Source of the DNA: Candidatus Altimarinota bacterium
GTDB lineage: Bacteria > Patescibacteriota > Gracilibacteria > BD1-5 > UBA2023
DNA length: 64,000 nt
Assembly: GCA_013268835.1 (NCBI GenBank)
Contig: JABFSX010000003.1
Coordinates: 62,001-126,000, forward strand
Direction: 5' to 3'
Position numbers and translations under genes: made by a program. Of the stretch, positions 12,017 through 23,694 are shown in pieces (within the stretch, counting starts at the first letter, position 1; every line of letters starts with the position of its first letter). The notes below the pieces were generated by a model. It saw only the letters and a program-made list of their open reading frames with translations. It was not told the DNA's origin and did no database searches.

Positions 12017-12562
12017 TTAGAATGTTGAATTTTTGGTGGATGAATGACTGGATCTATATTCATTGATAATCGTATTGATACGGTTACCATTTTCGACTGG
12101 ATTTGGAGCAAAACTCACAATCATATCGGAGTGTTCACTGGCAGTATGGATATGAACATGTCCATAATGGAGAATTGTTTGGAGTATTCCAGTAACTTCA
12201 GCATTTACCTCTTGGACCCGATTGAGTCCACATTCAGTAACTCGTCGCGAGAGCGCTGATATTTGTTCTATTCCGATAATTCGTTGGTCGGTGATCAAGA
12301 AGAGATCGAGCTCATCATTGATCCAAGAAAGAAGAATAAAGGTCAAGAAAAACATCCAGTATATACTAAGTCCTCACCAGAATATCGCAGTACCAAAGAG
12401 GGTAATAAGTCCTCATTTCATCATGAGTATTATTGCAGTGGTAATGAATAGGATAAGAAGATATCCGATTTTGAATGCGAAAACTACCCAATGTCGATGA
12501 ACCATCATAAGGAGTTGTTCACCGGGTCGCATTTGCGATTGTATTTTTAGTGTTTCGGGCAT
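12017..12562 (-). CDS. Membrane protein with bacterial PH domain
   Basis: 181 residues. Two hydrophobic segments near residues 27-65 form a hairpin in the membrane. A bPH_2/YdbS-like domain follows, recognisable by LFLITDQRIIGIEQISALSR and the downstream NRVQEVNAEVTGILQTIL pattern. TGA codes three glycines in the membrane segments. The gene starts inside the tsaB 3' end (16-base overlap), so it is translationally linked to comM-tsaB. Such proteins are usually anchored in the inner membrane; the ligand is unknown. An earlier start is possible because the frame stays open upstream. Confidence 0.75.
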
Positions 12563-13101
12563 GTGATATGAGGAGTTTTGAAATAAATCGGGGACATCCG
12601 GATTTCACAAGGTATACTCGAAAAAACAGAAATAATATTGTTTTTATCTTCTTTGTATTGTATATATTTTATATCTTCTGTCGAGAAAATTCCTGAAATA
12701 ATTCATTGGTAATTTCACTTTTCAAGAGAATCTTTTGGTATGAGGACGACTGCATCATTTTTCTTGATAAGGTATTCTTTTGGATTTGCTTCTATAATCG
12801 GAATAAAGTTTTCGGTAATAAGGTCAAAAAAGTGACAAGATTTGATCTCTATATCTCTCGAATACCTAAGAGCGTTGATCGAAAGGGTTACAATTCGCAT
12901 CAGTGTAAAAGGACCAGGTCAGGTGATGCACCAGATTTCATTTACCTCATATTGATTCACTGTATCAACCAATAATACTGGAAAACTTGTAGCCGTTTCG
13001 AGATTTTTTAGGAGTGTTTTTTTGATGATGGTGGTGTCATTCTGAAATATGAGAAAAGTTATCTCAGTGGAGAGTGGATTGATATAGAGGATGGTTTTCA
13101 T
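12547..13101 (-). CDS. tsaB: tRNA threonylcarbamoyladenosine biosynthesis protein TsaB
   Basis: A scaffold partner of TsaD in making t6A37 of ANN-decoding tRNAs. 184 residues, shorter than E. coli TsaB (231). The diagnostic block reads CITGPGPFTLMRIVTLSINAL, with TGA supplying the first Gly of GPGPFT, then the C-terminal TsaB ending MSPIYFKTPHITCPK. The ASKHA N-terminus MKTILYINPLSTEITFLIFQ lacks the Asp seen in many homologues. It starts 8 bases after the comM stop. TsaD and TsaE are not in this window. Confidence 0.88.
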
Positions 13102-13109
13102 ATATAGTA

Positions 13110-14624
13110 TTAGCTTCAGCGATAGGATAATGCTTCGAGAATATGTCGAACTTCGACAGTTGGCGAATTGTCGATGTCGGCAATAGTACGACCAACCCTG
13201 AGAATTCTATAGTAGACACGGGTAGAGAGCTTGAGTTTCTCTGTCGAAGATATGGCGATAGCGAGTCAATCTTGGCTGATATTTGCAAGTTTTTCGATGT
13301 CAACATTCGACATCTCTGCGTTGGAGTGGATATGTTTTCCAGCAAATCGGAGGTGTTGCATTTCTTTTGCTCTCATTACTTTTTCTTTGAGTTCTCTGCT
13401 CGTGAGCCCAGATCGTTTTTCTCCGAGTTCTCCAGTTTTGACTCGGGGAACTTGGATGAATATATCGATACGATCGAGGATTGGTCCTGAGAGTCGAGAA
13501 CGATATTTTTCGATCGACATCGGCGAACAGATACAAGGTTTCTCAGGATCTCACATATATCCACATGGACACGGATTCATAGCACCAACCAGAGAAAATC
13601 GAGCGGGATATCGACAAGATTGATTGACACGATTGATAGTTATTTCGCCATCTTCGAGTGGTTGTCTGAGGGTTTCTAGGATGGACTTACTGAACTCTAG
13701 GAATTCATCGAGAAAGAGTACTCACTTGTGTGCGAGAGATATCTCACCTGGTCGAGCATCGCGTCCCCCACCAATGATAGAGGCTTCACTGGCAGTATGA
13801 TGAATTACTCGAAATGGTCGATTCTCAATCAAGGGAAGATCACGAGAGAGGAGTCCAGCAACCGAATATATTTTTGAGAGTTCGATCTGTTCCTCGAGTT
13901 CCATATCAGGGAGTATTCCTGCCATCGCTTTGGCGAGCATAGTTTTTCCACTTCCTGGAGGTCATTGCATGAGGATATTATGTCATCCAGCTGCTGCAAT
14001 CAGAAGAGCTCTTTTTGCATGTTCTTGACCGATAATATCAGAAAAATCAGGTGAATAGGTTTTTGCGACTTTTTCAGGAGATTCTACTTTCTTGATTCCT
14101 GCTGGAATCGGAGTATCTCCTGTGAGTATATCGATGGCTTCACAGAGATTTTTTATCCCGATAACCTTTATATCTGGAATTACGGAGGCCTCAAGAGTGT
14201 TATCTACCGGAAGAAATATTCGCTTCATCCCGAGTTCTCTGGCGAGTATCGTTGCTGGAAGGGCTCATCCGATTGGTCTGACAATCCCATCGAGGGCGAG
14301 TTCTCCTAGAAAGAGAGATGTTTCCACGATATTTGATTGGAATTCGATTTCCCTTCCGAGTATACCGAGAGCAATAGGGAGGTCATAGAGGGGTCATTTT
14401 TTCTTGAGATCAGCGGGAGCAAGATTCACGGTGATTCGAGCTCAGCCGGGAAAGCTATATCCAGAATTTTTTATAGCACTTCGTACTCGTTCTCGACTCT
14501 CTTGGATGGCAGCGTCGCCGAGTCAAACTACTGTGAATTGCCCCATCCCAGTGATGACATCTACCTCAACTTCAACAAGATGCCCTGATATTCCATAGAT
14601 GGAGGAAGAGAAGAGTTTTTGCAT
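13110..14624 (-). CDS. comM: ComM/YifB family Mg-chelatase-like AAA+ ATPase
   Basis: 504 residues, matching ComM (about 506). The N-terminal Lon-like domain contains [31 protein letters not shown], with TGA as one of the glycines. The AAA+ domain shows GPPGSGKT whose first Gly is TGA, a Walker B VLFLDEF, and Cys-rich NPCPCGY...PCICSP. The C-terminal arginine-finger region ends in [14 protein letters not shown]. In naturally competent bacteria ComM is a hexameric helicase driving branch migration during integration of transforming DNA. It heads a comM-tsaB-PH operon. The start ATG lies about 35 bases after a plausible promoter TTGCAA-N16-TACAAT (reverse strand). Confidence 0.95.
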
Positions 14625-14789
14625 ATTTTGTATATAAAATGCTATTTTTTTAAACATTGTAGATATCCATATCATAATTGCAAGTGACTCACTTTATTTT
14701 TATTTTCTTTTGCACGATTTTATCCTGTTGTAAAGTAAAAAAGTGAGATTTTTTTTGAGAAATGTCCTCTATATGCTAAGATAGCTATT

Positions 14790-17744
14790 ATGAACAGATT
14801 ACTCTCAAGTATCTTTTTGATATTTTCTACATTTACATTTCAGGAGGCCTTTGCTATAGTTGTAACTCGGCCTGCTACAGTTGCAGAAAAAGCTCCACAA
14901 ACTCTTTGATCAGCGGTTTGAGGGGATTCTTTGGATATTTTAACCATTTTGTGGGAGGTGTTTGTTTTTATCATTGTTGCTTGGATGTGTATTCGTTTGA
15001 TGCGACTCGGATATGAAGTTCTTATGACCCCACGAATGAGATATATGAAGGTGGCACTTCCGCGTGCCGACTCCAAACTTGATAAAGAACAGGATACAAA
15101 AAAAGATTTTAAAGAAAAGATAGGTATTATGACACTCTTTTACAAGAGTGTTCATAAAATTTCTGGAATTAGTGCATGGAATACGATTATGAATTTTATA
15201 TTTTGTCATGCGAAAATATCTCTGGAGATGATATATAGTCAATGACAGGTTCATTTTTATCTTGCTGCCTATGAAGAGCATATGACTCTCATTATCCAAC
15301 AAGTGACATCAAATTATCCAGATGCAGAGGTAAAGCTTATAAAAAGAGCAGATTTTCCAGAAATTAAACCAAAAGGGTATGCTCTTGAAACTGCTTCAAT
15401 AAGTAAGCGCAATGATGATATTTATCCACTCAAGACCTACAAATACTTTGAGGATGATCCACTTTCGTCGTTTACGAATAACTTTGGTTCACTTAAAAAA
15501 ACAGATGTGGCGTCGATCCAGATTGTTATGAAGCCACTTGGACACGCATGGAATCGAAAGGCAAAGAAAGCAGCAGGACTCGTAGCAAAATGAGAATATC
15601 AAAAATGACTCAAATGAGGATTGATTGTTTCGGGAATTCGTTTTATTTTAACACCGATTTCTTGGATATTTTTTCGTTTAATTAAAAATGAGGAAACTGG
15701 AAGTGGCGCTCCCGGGGCGTCAAGTGGAGATTCATACAAGATATTCAATCAGGCGGAGACAGAATCTCAAAAAATGGTAGGAGAGTCCGCTGGACAACCA
15801 TGATTTGAGGCATCAATTCGTATATTGGTATCATCAGATACTCGTGAATCTGCACATCAGGGACTTCAGTCTCTTGTGGCAGCAACATCGATATTCACGG
15901 ATGAATACAATAATCAACTTGATAATCCACAGATGATCGAAGATATATTTCGAATTATATTCGTTCCACTTCGGTATTTTGCTTTTCAGTATCGACTTAT
16001 TGGTATCTTTCAGAAGGTTTCTCGTTTTTCGTCAGATGAGATGTCGACAATATTTCATTTTCCTGATATCAAATACAATAAGTCACCGATTATTGCATGG
16101 TTGGATTATAAGATGTTGCCAATTCCACAGAACCTCAAGTTTCCAAAGACCCCACTTATTCTTAAGGATTACAAGAGAGATACGGCAGGGAATATTTTTA
16201 CGCAAGACGGGTCACTCCTTCGGGTGGATAAAAATAAGAACCTCTATCGAGATGAGAATAAAAATCTCGAATTAACGAGTGGATTGACAGTATCTGTATT
16301 TACAGAAGGAGCAGATATCGGTAAGCCTATTGATGCAGGAAAAACTCCTATTCAGATTGATACTCAGCGATCACTCGGAGGATTTCCTCTCTATAAAGAA
16401 GGAGTGCTCCTTGGTTGGAATGAGTACCGTAATATGAAAACCCCGATATTTTTTGACCGAAAAGATCGAGGACGACACCATTATATTATTGGTAAATCAG
16501 GTTGAGGTAAGTCAGTGTTGATTGGGTATATTGCTCGTCAGGATCTCTGGAATGGTGACGGACTCTGTGTGATCGATCCTCATGGAGATCTTGTGGAAGA
16601 TATTGTTGCATTTACTCCGAAAGAGCGAGCTCAGGATATGATCATATTTGATCCATCGGATTATGAGCGCCCAATGGGACTCAATATGCTAGATATTATT
16701 GCTACAGAACCATCACTTCAGGCCATTGAAAAAGATCGAGCCGCACTCGATGCTACTTCTATATTTATCAAGATGTATGGTGATGAGGTATTTGGTCCTC
16801 GTATCCAACACTATTTCCGTAATGGATGTCTCACGTTGATGGATGATGCAGAAGATGGAGGAACCCTTATCGATGTACCACGACTTTTTGTGGATGAAGC
16901 GTTTATGAAATACAAGGTTTCAAAGATTAAAAATGTGATGGTAAAAGCCTTCTGGGAACATGAATATGCCCAGACCGGGGACCGTGAAAAACAAGAAATG
17001 ATTCCATTCTTCTCAGCGAAATTTGGTCCATTTATCACGAATACCACGATGCGAAATATCATCGGACAGACAAAATCAGCCTTCAATCTTCGTAAAGTGA
17101 TGGATGATCAGAAAGTACTTATGGTAAATCTCTCAAAGGGTAAGATTGGCGATCTCAATGCTCAGCTCCTTGGTCTCATAATGGTTTCAAAGATTAATAT
17201 GGCGGCGATGAGTCGTGCAGATATGCCCGAGGATCAACGAAAAGATTTTTACCTCTACGTAGATGAGTTTCAGAATTTTGCAACGGATACATTTGGTGAG
17301 ATTCTCTCAGAGGCTCGTAAATATAAGCTTGCCCTCATAATGGCACATCAGTTTATTGCACAGATTGGAGGAAGTGGTGCAAAAAAATGAGATAAGCCAT
17401 CAATTAAGGATGCAGTATTCGGAAATGCTGGTACGATTATGTCATTCAAAGTGGGTGCTGATGATGCTGAATATCTGGAAAAAGAATATGCACCACTCCT
17501 TTCTCAGCAAGATATTATTGGTATTGCTAACTTTACTACCTACTGTAAACTCAATATTGATAATGCAACCACTCGACCATTTGATCTCAAGACGCTTTGG
17601 GATAATACCTACAAGAATCCTGAAGTATCAAAAATTATCAAAGAATACTCTCGTAAGATGTATGGTCGTAAAAAAGAATATGTCGATATGGAACTGGAAG
17701 CCCGAATGGGTATCGTTCGAGATAATGATAATCCAGCTTCATAG
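14790..17744 (+). CDS. VirD4/TraG-like type IV secretion ATPase with long membrane N-terminus
   Basis: 984 residues from ATG 14790 to TAG 17744. The N-terminus has a signal-like hydrophobic segment (residues 5-25) and a second membrane segment near residues 53-75. A large Lys-rich middle region follows. The C-terminal motor has Walker A GKSGGGKS at 568-575, with TGA coding the Gly at 572, then DPHGDLVEDI, and a Walker B YVDEFQ with Asp825. The layout fits the coupling-protein/HerA-like ATPases that move DNA or protein through the membrane. A VirB4-like ATPase lies downstream. No relaxase or outer T4SS component was found, so conjugation is not shown. The substrate is unknown. Confidence 0.82.
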
Positions 17745-17780
17745 TTAAAAATAAATACTCAAAATTAATAATTCATTACT

Positions 17781-18989
17781 ATGCTCCACAGAATACTTCC
17801 TATCATTCTTGTTTTCTTGATTCTCCTTGATGGACTTATCCTTCTTGGATTTTGAGACATTGGCTTTTTTGTATATTTCTCTAATCATAATACAATCCTC
17901 GCCTCATTTCTGATTATCATACAGGTTCCTCTTTTATATATCATTCTTTATAAGTCATATATTGAGCCAATCGATAATCTTACGCAAGATATTGCACGAT
18001 TTATGACAGGGATTCAGGATGAGCCTGAAATAAAGGCAAATGCTTGGAGTGATGGTATGAATAAGGTTACAGAATTTTTCATTAAATCACTTCAGATTTT
18101 GAAAGTATTTAAACAAGAACTTAGAGATGGTCGAAAGCTTCGCTCAGAAGTAGATATTGCGAGTGAAATTCAGAAGCAAACCCTTGATCAAAAAAATGTA
18201 ATTGTTCCTGATCTTACTATTGCAATGGCAACCACTCCAGCATCAGAAGTAGGATGAGATTCATTTGATATTATTCCAGGACGAGATAATAATTATTATA
18301 TCTATGTTGGAGATGTTACGGGACATGGTGTTCCATCGGGATTTGTTATGATGATGGTAAATGCGCTTATTTCTGCGTTTTCTCTTTCAGAAAATAATAG
18401 TGCGACGATACTTGCTAAAACAAATAGCATTCTAAAACCTCGTATTAAGCAAAATATGATGATGACCTGTGTGATGTTGCGTTGGGATGCAAATACAAAA
18501 AAAGTTTTTTATACGGGTGCATGACATGAATTTGTACTTGTATATAAGGAAAAAGAAAATAAAGTGTATAAAGTAAAAAGTGGATGAGTAGCTCTTGGTA
18601 TGATTAAGGATTCATCAAAAATTCTTAAAGAACAACAGATTTCTTTTGCCCCTGGAGATGTTATTTTGATTTATACAGATGGTATTAGTGAGGCAAGATA
18701 TCGATCAGAACAAAACGGTATTCTTTTTGGAGTAGATCGTATTATCGAATCAATTATTAAGCTTGAAGTGAAGACAGCAGAAAACATTTTTAGAAAAATT
18801 ACTATTGACCTTTCATCGTGGATGGGATATAAGTATGTCCAATATGATGATATCTCTCTCGTTGTTGTGGAGTATAATTCTATAGGTAAAGCTCCCAATA
18901 CACTTTTAAATATTTATGAAAGTATTGATCGATCTAATATTACAGAATGGAACTGGTGAGTTGATAAGATTAAACGTATAAAACAGTAA
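17781..18989 (+). CDS. Membrane-anchored SpoIIE/RsbU-type PP2C serine phosphatase
   Basis: 402 residues. Two N-terminal membrane segments (about residues 4-25 and 35-60) are followed by a HAMP-like linker, coiled-coil, then a SpoIIE-type PP2C domain: VGGDSFDIIPG (second Gly is TGA), YVGDVTGHGVPSG, TGAGHEFVLVY (TGA), and IYTDGISEARY. The metal-binding aspartates of the PP2C family are in the VGGD, GDVTGHG and YTDG motifs. Such enzymes dephosphorylate anti-anti-sigma-like regulators. Here the gene sits between VirD4-like and VirB4-like ATPases (36 and 10 bases), suggesting it controls or senses the state of that membrane machine. No STAS or anti-sigma partner is seen nearby. Confidence 0.88.
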
Positions 18990-18999
18990 TTACCTTTTT

Positions 19000-20946
19000 A
19001 TGGCCATCCCCACACTTGCAGAACTTATTTCAAAAAATTATACTGGAGATACTGAATGACTTGAAATTATTCCTTCAGTGACCCCTGTTTCTGGGGATAT
19101 TACTAATATATCGACAGTTTCGCCAACTTCGCCAGTTGTTATGGAAACCTCTATTGTAAGTACAGTGTCATCATATATAGATGATCCTGATAGAAAGCTC
19201 ACAAAAGAAGAGGCGATGGAACTCAAAGAAACAGAAAAAGAATATAATGAATCTCTTTCTTTTATCAAAGATGCTATTGCTCCTGCAATGATGCGTATTG
19301 ATGCTACAAAACTTCAGATTTGAGATACCTATATCCGTACTATATTTACCTATGCATATCCAGATGTGCTGGAGTGAAATTGGCTTTCGCCGCTTATTAA
19401 TTGGGATGTAAAATTTGATATTTCAATGTTTGTGTACCCAGTTGATAGTGCTCGAGTGATGAAATTTCTTAGAAAACGACTTACGCAACTTGGTTCACAA
19501 CGAGCAATGAATAATGGAAAATGACTTATATCTGATCCTCATCTCGATGCTCAGATACAAGATGTTGAAGAACTTCAACAGTATTTGACTCGTGGGCAGG
19601 AGAAATATTTTCATTTTTCTCTCTATGTAACGACGTATGCTGATAGTGAAGATGAGATGAAAAAACTCACAAATACCCTAGATATGATGCTTGCAGGAAG
19701 AAATATACTTACAAAACAAACGTTTTTAAGGGCTGAACAAGGTTTTATTGCAACAGGTCCTTTTGCTAGAGACGAAGTAAATGTATTTCGTAATATTTCA
19801 ACTAAAGGACTTTCTACTACATTTCCATTTAGCTCTAATTCGCTATCACAGGATGATGGAATATTTTATTGAATTAATACTCATAATAAATCTCTTATTA
19901 TTTTTGATCGATTTCGTAGTGAAAATGCAAATATGTGTGTATTCGCCAAATCGGGTTGAGGAAAATCATTTGCTGTTAAGCTTGAGATCCTTCGAGCATT
20001 GATGATGGGAACTGATGTTATTGTTCTTGATCCAGAAAATGAATATCGAGCGCTTGTAGATACAGTAGGTGGAACGTATTTAAATATTAGTTTAAATTCT
20101 GATGAAAAAATTAATCCGTTTGACCTTCCACGTTCCCTGAAGGATTCAGAAACTCATGTTGGTGACCTTCTCAGATGAGCCATCGTAAATATGATAGGTC
20201 TTTTGCGATTGATGCTTGGTGTTGTAACCCCAAACGAAGAGGCTCTGTTAGAAAAAGCCATTATTACAACGTACTCTTTGAAGGGGATTACCATGGAAGA
20301 TGACTCGATTGATGGCAAAGAGATTCCTCTTTTAAAAGATCTCTATTCAGTTCTTGAAACAATGGATGGGGCCACATGATTAGTTAATCGACTTGAAAAA
20401 TATGTTTCAGGTGTTTTTGCTTGAGTCTTTTCTCGTCCCACCAATGTAGACCTTAAATGATGATTGGTAGTGTTTTCTGTACGTGATCTTGATGATATTC
20501 TTCGTCCTATAGCTATGTATATTCTTCTTACATATGTTTGGAATGTGGCAAGATCAAGCGAAAAGAAACGTTTTCTTGTTGTTGATGAAGCTTGGAATAT
20601 CATGCAATATGAAGATTCGGCAAAATTTCTTTTTGGTCTTGTGAAACGAGCCCGCAAATATGGGCTCGGTGTTACAACGATTACTCAAGATGTCGAAGAT
20701 TTTATGGGATCATCCTATGGAAAGGCAATTGTTACAAATTCCTCGATTCAATTACTTCTCAAACAATCTCCTGCATCGATAGATGTTTTGCAGAATGTAT
20801 TTAAGCTCACAGAACAAGAGAAATATATTCTTTTAAATGCTTCGGTTGGTACATGATTATTTTTTGCATGAGGAGAGCATGTTGGAATTGAGATTCTTTC
20901 CTCATACTTTGAAGAAAAAATTATTACAACAAAACCGAATATTTAG
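19000..20946 (+). CDS. VirB4/TraC-like type IV secretion ATPase
   Basis: 648 residues, in frame from ATG 19000 through at least ten TGAs. The N-terminal 300 residues match the VirB4 N-domain in position. Walker A AKSGGGKSF lies with Lys322, TGA giving the middle Gly. The Walker B VVDEAWNIM has Asp529-Glu530, and the downstream TTITQDVEDF...SSIQLLLKQSP stretch is typical of VirB4/TraC. VirB4 ATPases energise pilus or channel assembly at the inner membrane. It follows the PP2C gene by 10 bases and precedes a pilin-like gene by 29, so these four genes are probably one transcriptional unit. Confidence 0.88.
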
Positions 20947-20975
20947 ATAGATATATTTAGGTAACTACATTATAT

Positions 20976-21902
20976 ATGAATACACTTATTTCATCTCGTA
21001 AAGGTTCTGCATTAATTATTGGACTAATAATTACAGTTTTGTTGACTATCATGACAACGAGTTTTCTTGAGAAGATTTTGAATCTCGGTCAAACAAGTGG
21101 ATGAATCAATAATTCAGCCCAGGCCTATTCACTTGCCACATGATTGATTGAAGAACAACTTATGGATGCCAATATGACTAAAGAGTCTCCATGGAATATA
21201 CTCACAAAAACTGAAGGTACAGTTACTTCTGATACATGACGAACCCTTTCTGCAAATACTGGTGGTGAAATTATACCAAATTTTGGAAGATGAAATAGTA
21301 GCTTTGATTCTGATTGGAACATTATTGGTATGGGAGAGCCAATTCAAATTGTTATTCCTGAGTGGATAAATCCTACAGATTGGCTTAGTGGTGGTGATAT
21401 AAAATTTTATTTTCGAGTTCCAAAAATTAATGGACAGGTATGAGATACTGGTGCATTGGCCACTATTGCCTGATCAGGTATAATTCTTTGGACATTTTGA
21501 TATTCTGGGGCATCATTGTATGCAAGTGGTGAGACGAATATCTTTACCTTATGAGAGATTGACGGAGGTGCTCAATATTTGGGTTGAAAAAATTGATTAA
21601 CAAATACTTGAATTTCAATTAATTTTCAAAATTTTTATAACACCTATTGATCTCATTGTATATGATATCAATGTACTCTGAAACTTTCAATGATTCGTCC
21701 ATTTTTAACGAATGATTCCTCAAATCCTCAATCATTTTCGTTTCTTGAATATAGAATTGAATTTCCATCAGGAACTGCCATTCCAAGTCAATATATGATA
21801 ATTGATTCTACATCATATGTATATGGATATCTTCGTTCTCGACAGGTTCGTATCCCCCAAATAACTACCAGCACTGCAACAGATTTTGCCGTACTTCAAT
21901 AG
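20976..21902 (+). CDS. PilX/PulG-like protein with pilin-type N-terminal helix
   Basis: 308 residues, with 13 in-frame TGAs read as Gly. The start MNTLISSRKGSALIIGLIITVLL resembles a PilX/prepilin-like leader: a short basic peptide, then one long hydrophobic helix. The rest is a Gly/Ser/Asn/Thr-rich exported domain with many aromatic residues and Cys pairs late in the protein. The length is greater than a normal major pilin. It abuts the pseudouridine synthase gene (TAG then ATG with no gap). Placement beside VirB4/VirD4-like ATPases suggests a surface appendage role, but a family name cannot be assigned firmly. Confidence 0.68.
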
Positions 21903-22880
21903 ATGATTTCATTAATTATTTCTCATTCTGCTGACTCTGGACAACGCCTTGATCGTTTTATCAGAAAATACCTTCCAGGCGCTCCGCTTGGGGGAGTATA
22001 TAAGATGCTCAGAACTGGGAAAATAAAGGTGAATGGAAAAAAGAAAGATCAAATGTATATGCTTGAATTGAATGATGAAGTTAATTTTTGGCTGACAGAT
22101 GAAGAAATCGAAAAATTAAAATGAAACCAAGAAGATAATAGAAGTAAAAATGATAAAGAGATCCCGAAAAATAAGTTACAAAAACCGCTTGATATCCTAT
22201 ATGAAGATGAATATTTGCTTGTAATTAATAAGGTATCTGGAATTAATGTGCATCCAGGTGACCATAAAACTACTGAAGTTTCTATTATTGATCAAGTTCA
22301 AGATTATCTTAAATGAAAGTATGATAGTCTCACATTTCGTCCTGCACTTGTACATCGTATTGATAGAGATACAAGTGGCTGCCTCCTTATCGCCAAGGAT
22401 AAATGAGCACTTGAGAAACTTCTCTCAGATCTTCAATCCCATAAAATGGAAAAAATCTATCACACGATTGTGGTTGGTATCCCTTCCAAAAAACAAGATA
22501 CTATTCGTGCAAAACTACTCAGGATAGAGAATGCTAAAAATGAGGCAAAGGTACGAGTTGATGAGAGGGGGCAGTCTGCCACTACGCATTTTTCTTTTCT
22601 TCAAAAAGTTGAGTTCAATCATAGTTTTTCTCTTCTTGAGTGTCGTATTGAAACTGGTCGTACACATCAGATTCGTGTACATATGGCACATATATGACAC
22701 CCAGTTCTTGGCGATCGTGCCTATGGAGATAGGCGTATTAATTCATATGCCCTTAGAGAGCTTAGTATATCAAGACAGCTCCTTCATGCTCGAATACTTT
22801 CATTTTTTCATCCAAAAACAAATCAGAAGATTTCTATAGAGGCACCATATCCAATAGATTTTGCAAGGGTGCTTTCATAA
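21903..22880 (+). CDS. RluA-family pseudouridine synthase
   Basis: 325 residues. An S4 RNA-binding domain (RLDRFIRKYLPG...LRTGKIKVNGKK) occupies about residues 14-65. The catalytic domain has LYEDEYLLVINKVSGINVHPG and the active-site motif HRIDRDTSG with the catalytic Asp in RIDRDT, then GRTHQIRVHMAHIGHPVLGD. TGA encodes Gly in several conserved places, including IGHPVLGD. The enzyme isomerises uridine to pseudouridine in rRNA; RluC versus RluD specificity cannot be told. The ATG follows the preceding stop directly, so translation is probably coupled. Confidence 0.93.
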
Positions 22881-22946
22881 AAAAGATTTGCATCAAATGC
22901 TTTCTCCTGATATAATGATTTGGATTCTATTAACTACTTTTATAAA

Positions 22947-23417
22947 ATGGATTGGAAAAAATTTACCGATAGTGTTTCACCTTATCTCACCAAAGCGAAA
23001 GAATATTGACAGAAGGCTGCGGAATTTGCTGAAAATCAGATTCAAACTACCCCATTGTTTATTAAAACCCAAGAAGATTACGAATGACTCATTCTTAATA
23101 AGCGAGCTATTATTCTTGCATACGATGATAAAAATATTGTTGCAAAGGATATTCAACTTCTTTCAACTATTTGGCTTACTCGAGCTTTTGTAGATGTAGC
23201 AAAGTGTCGTTTTTTGAGTATCAATGAATTCCCAGATCTTGCAAGAAATCTATGACTTGTTTGACCTCTTGATATGCGAGTTCGTTTTGAATGAGAAGAA
23301 TCATACCGTATCACGGATATTGAAGAAATTAAAAAATGGTGGAAAACACCCTCATATAAGAAAGAAAAGTGAGTAGATGTTCCTGTCTCTAATATTGATC
23401 CACTTTCAGCAAAATAA
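22947..23417 (+). CDS. Unknown soluble protein
   Basis: 156 residues with about six TGAs as Gly. It opens with MDWKKFTDSVSPYLTKAKEYGQKAAEFAENQ, an amphipathic helix, followed by a compact mixed fold (LIVGPLDMRVRFEGEESYRITDIEEIKKWWKTP-like order). No membrane segments, Cys pairs or catalytic motif are seen. It is the penultimate gene of the plus-strand block from 14.8 kb, followed 21 bases later by a small membrane protein. I do not recognise a family. Confidence 0.6.
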
Positions 23418-23438
23418 TATTTATAACAATTATTTTTT

Positions 23439-23645
23439 ATGTTTAATGCACTTGAGGTACTCTATATGGTTCTTGCTATAATACTTCTTCCCATAGGAAC
23501 ACTTATATCAATGATACTTTGGCGTGTATATACGATGATGGATCGAGTTGAGCGCATTTTGAATTTTGCTGATCGTATAGTTGGATATGCAGCAGAATTT
23601 GAAAAAATTCCAATGATGATTATTGAAAAATTTATCAAAAAATAA
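23439..23645 (+). CDS. Small single-span membrane protein
   Basis: 68 residues with one strong hydrophobic segment (about residues 5-28, LEVLYMVLAIILLPIGTLIS) and an amphipathic, basic C-terminal tail. No motif is recognised. It is the last gene before a strong terminator. The ATG is preceded by an AT-rich leader without a Shine-Dalgarno site. Confidence 0.6.
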   Translation: MFNALEVLYMVLAIILLPIGTLISMILWRVYTMMDRVERILNFADRIVGYAAEFEKIPMMIIEKFIKK

Positions 23646-23658
23646 TACATATGTAACA

Positions 23659-23694
23659 ATAAAAAAGATCAGAATTATTTCTGATCTTTTTTAT
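23659..23694. terminator. Bidirectional terminator between 23439-23645 and yidC
   Basis: A-tract, stem AAAAGATCAGAA/TTCTGATCTTTT and T-tract. The yidC stop codon (23675-23677) lies inside the loop region. Confidence 0.88.
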
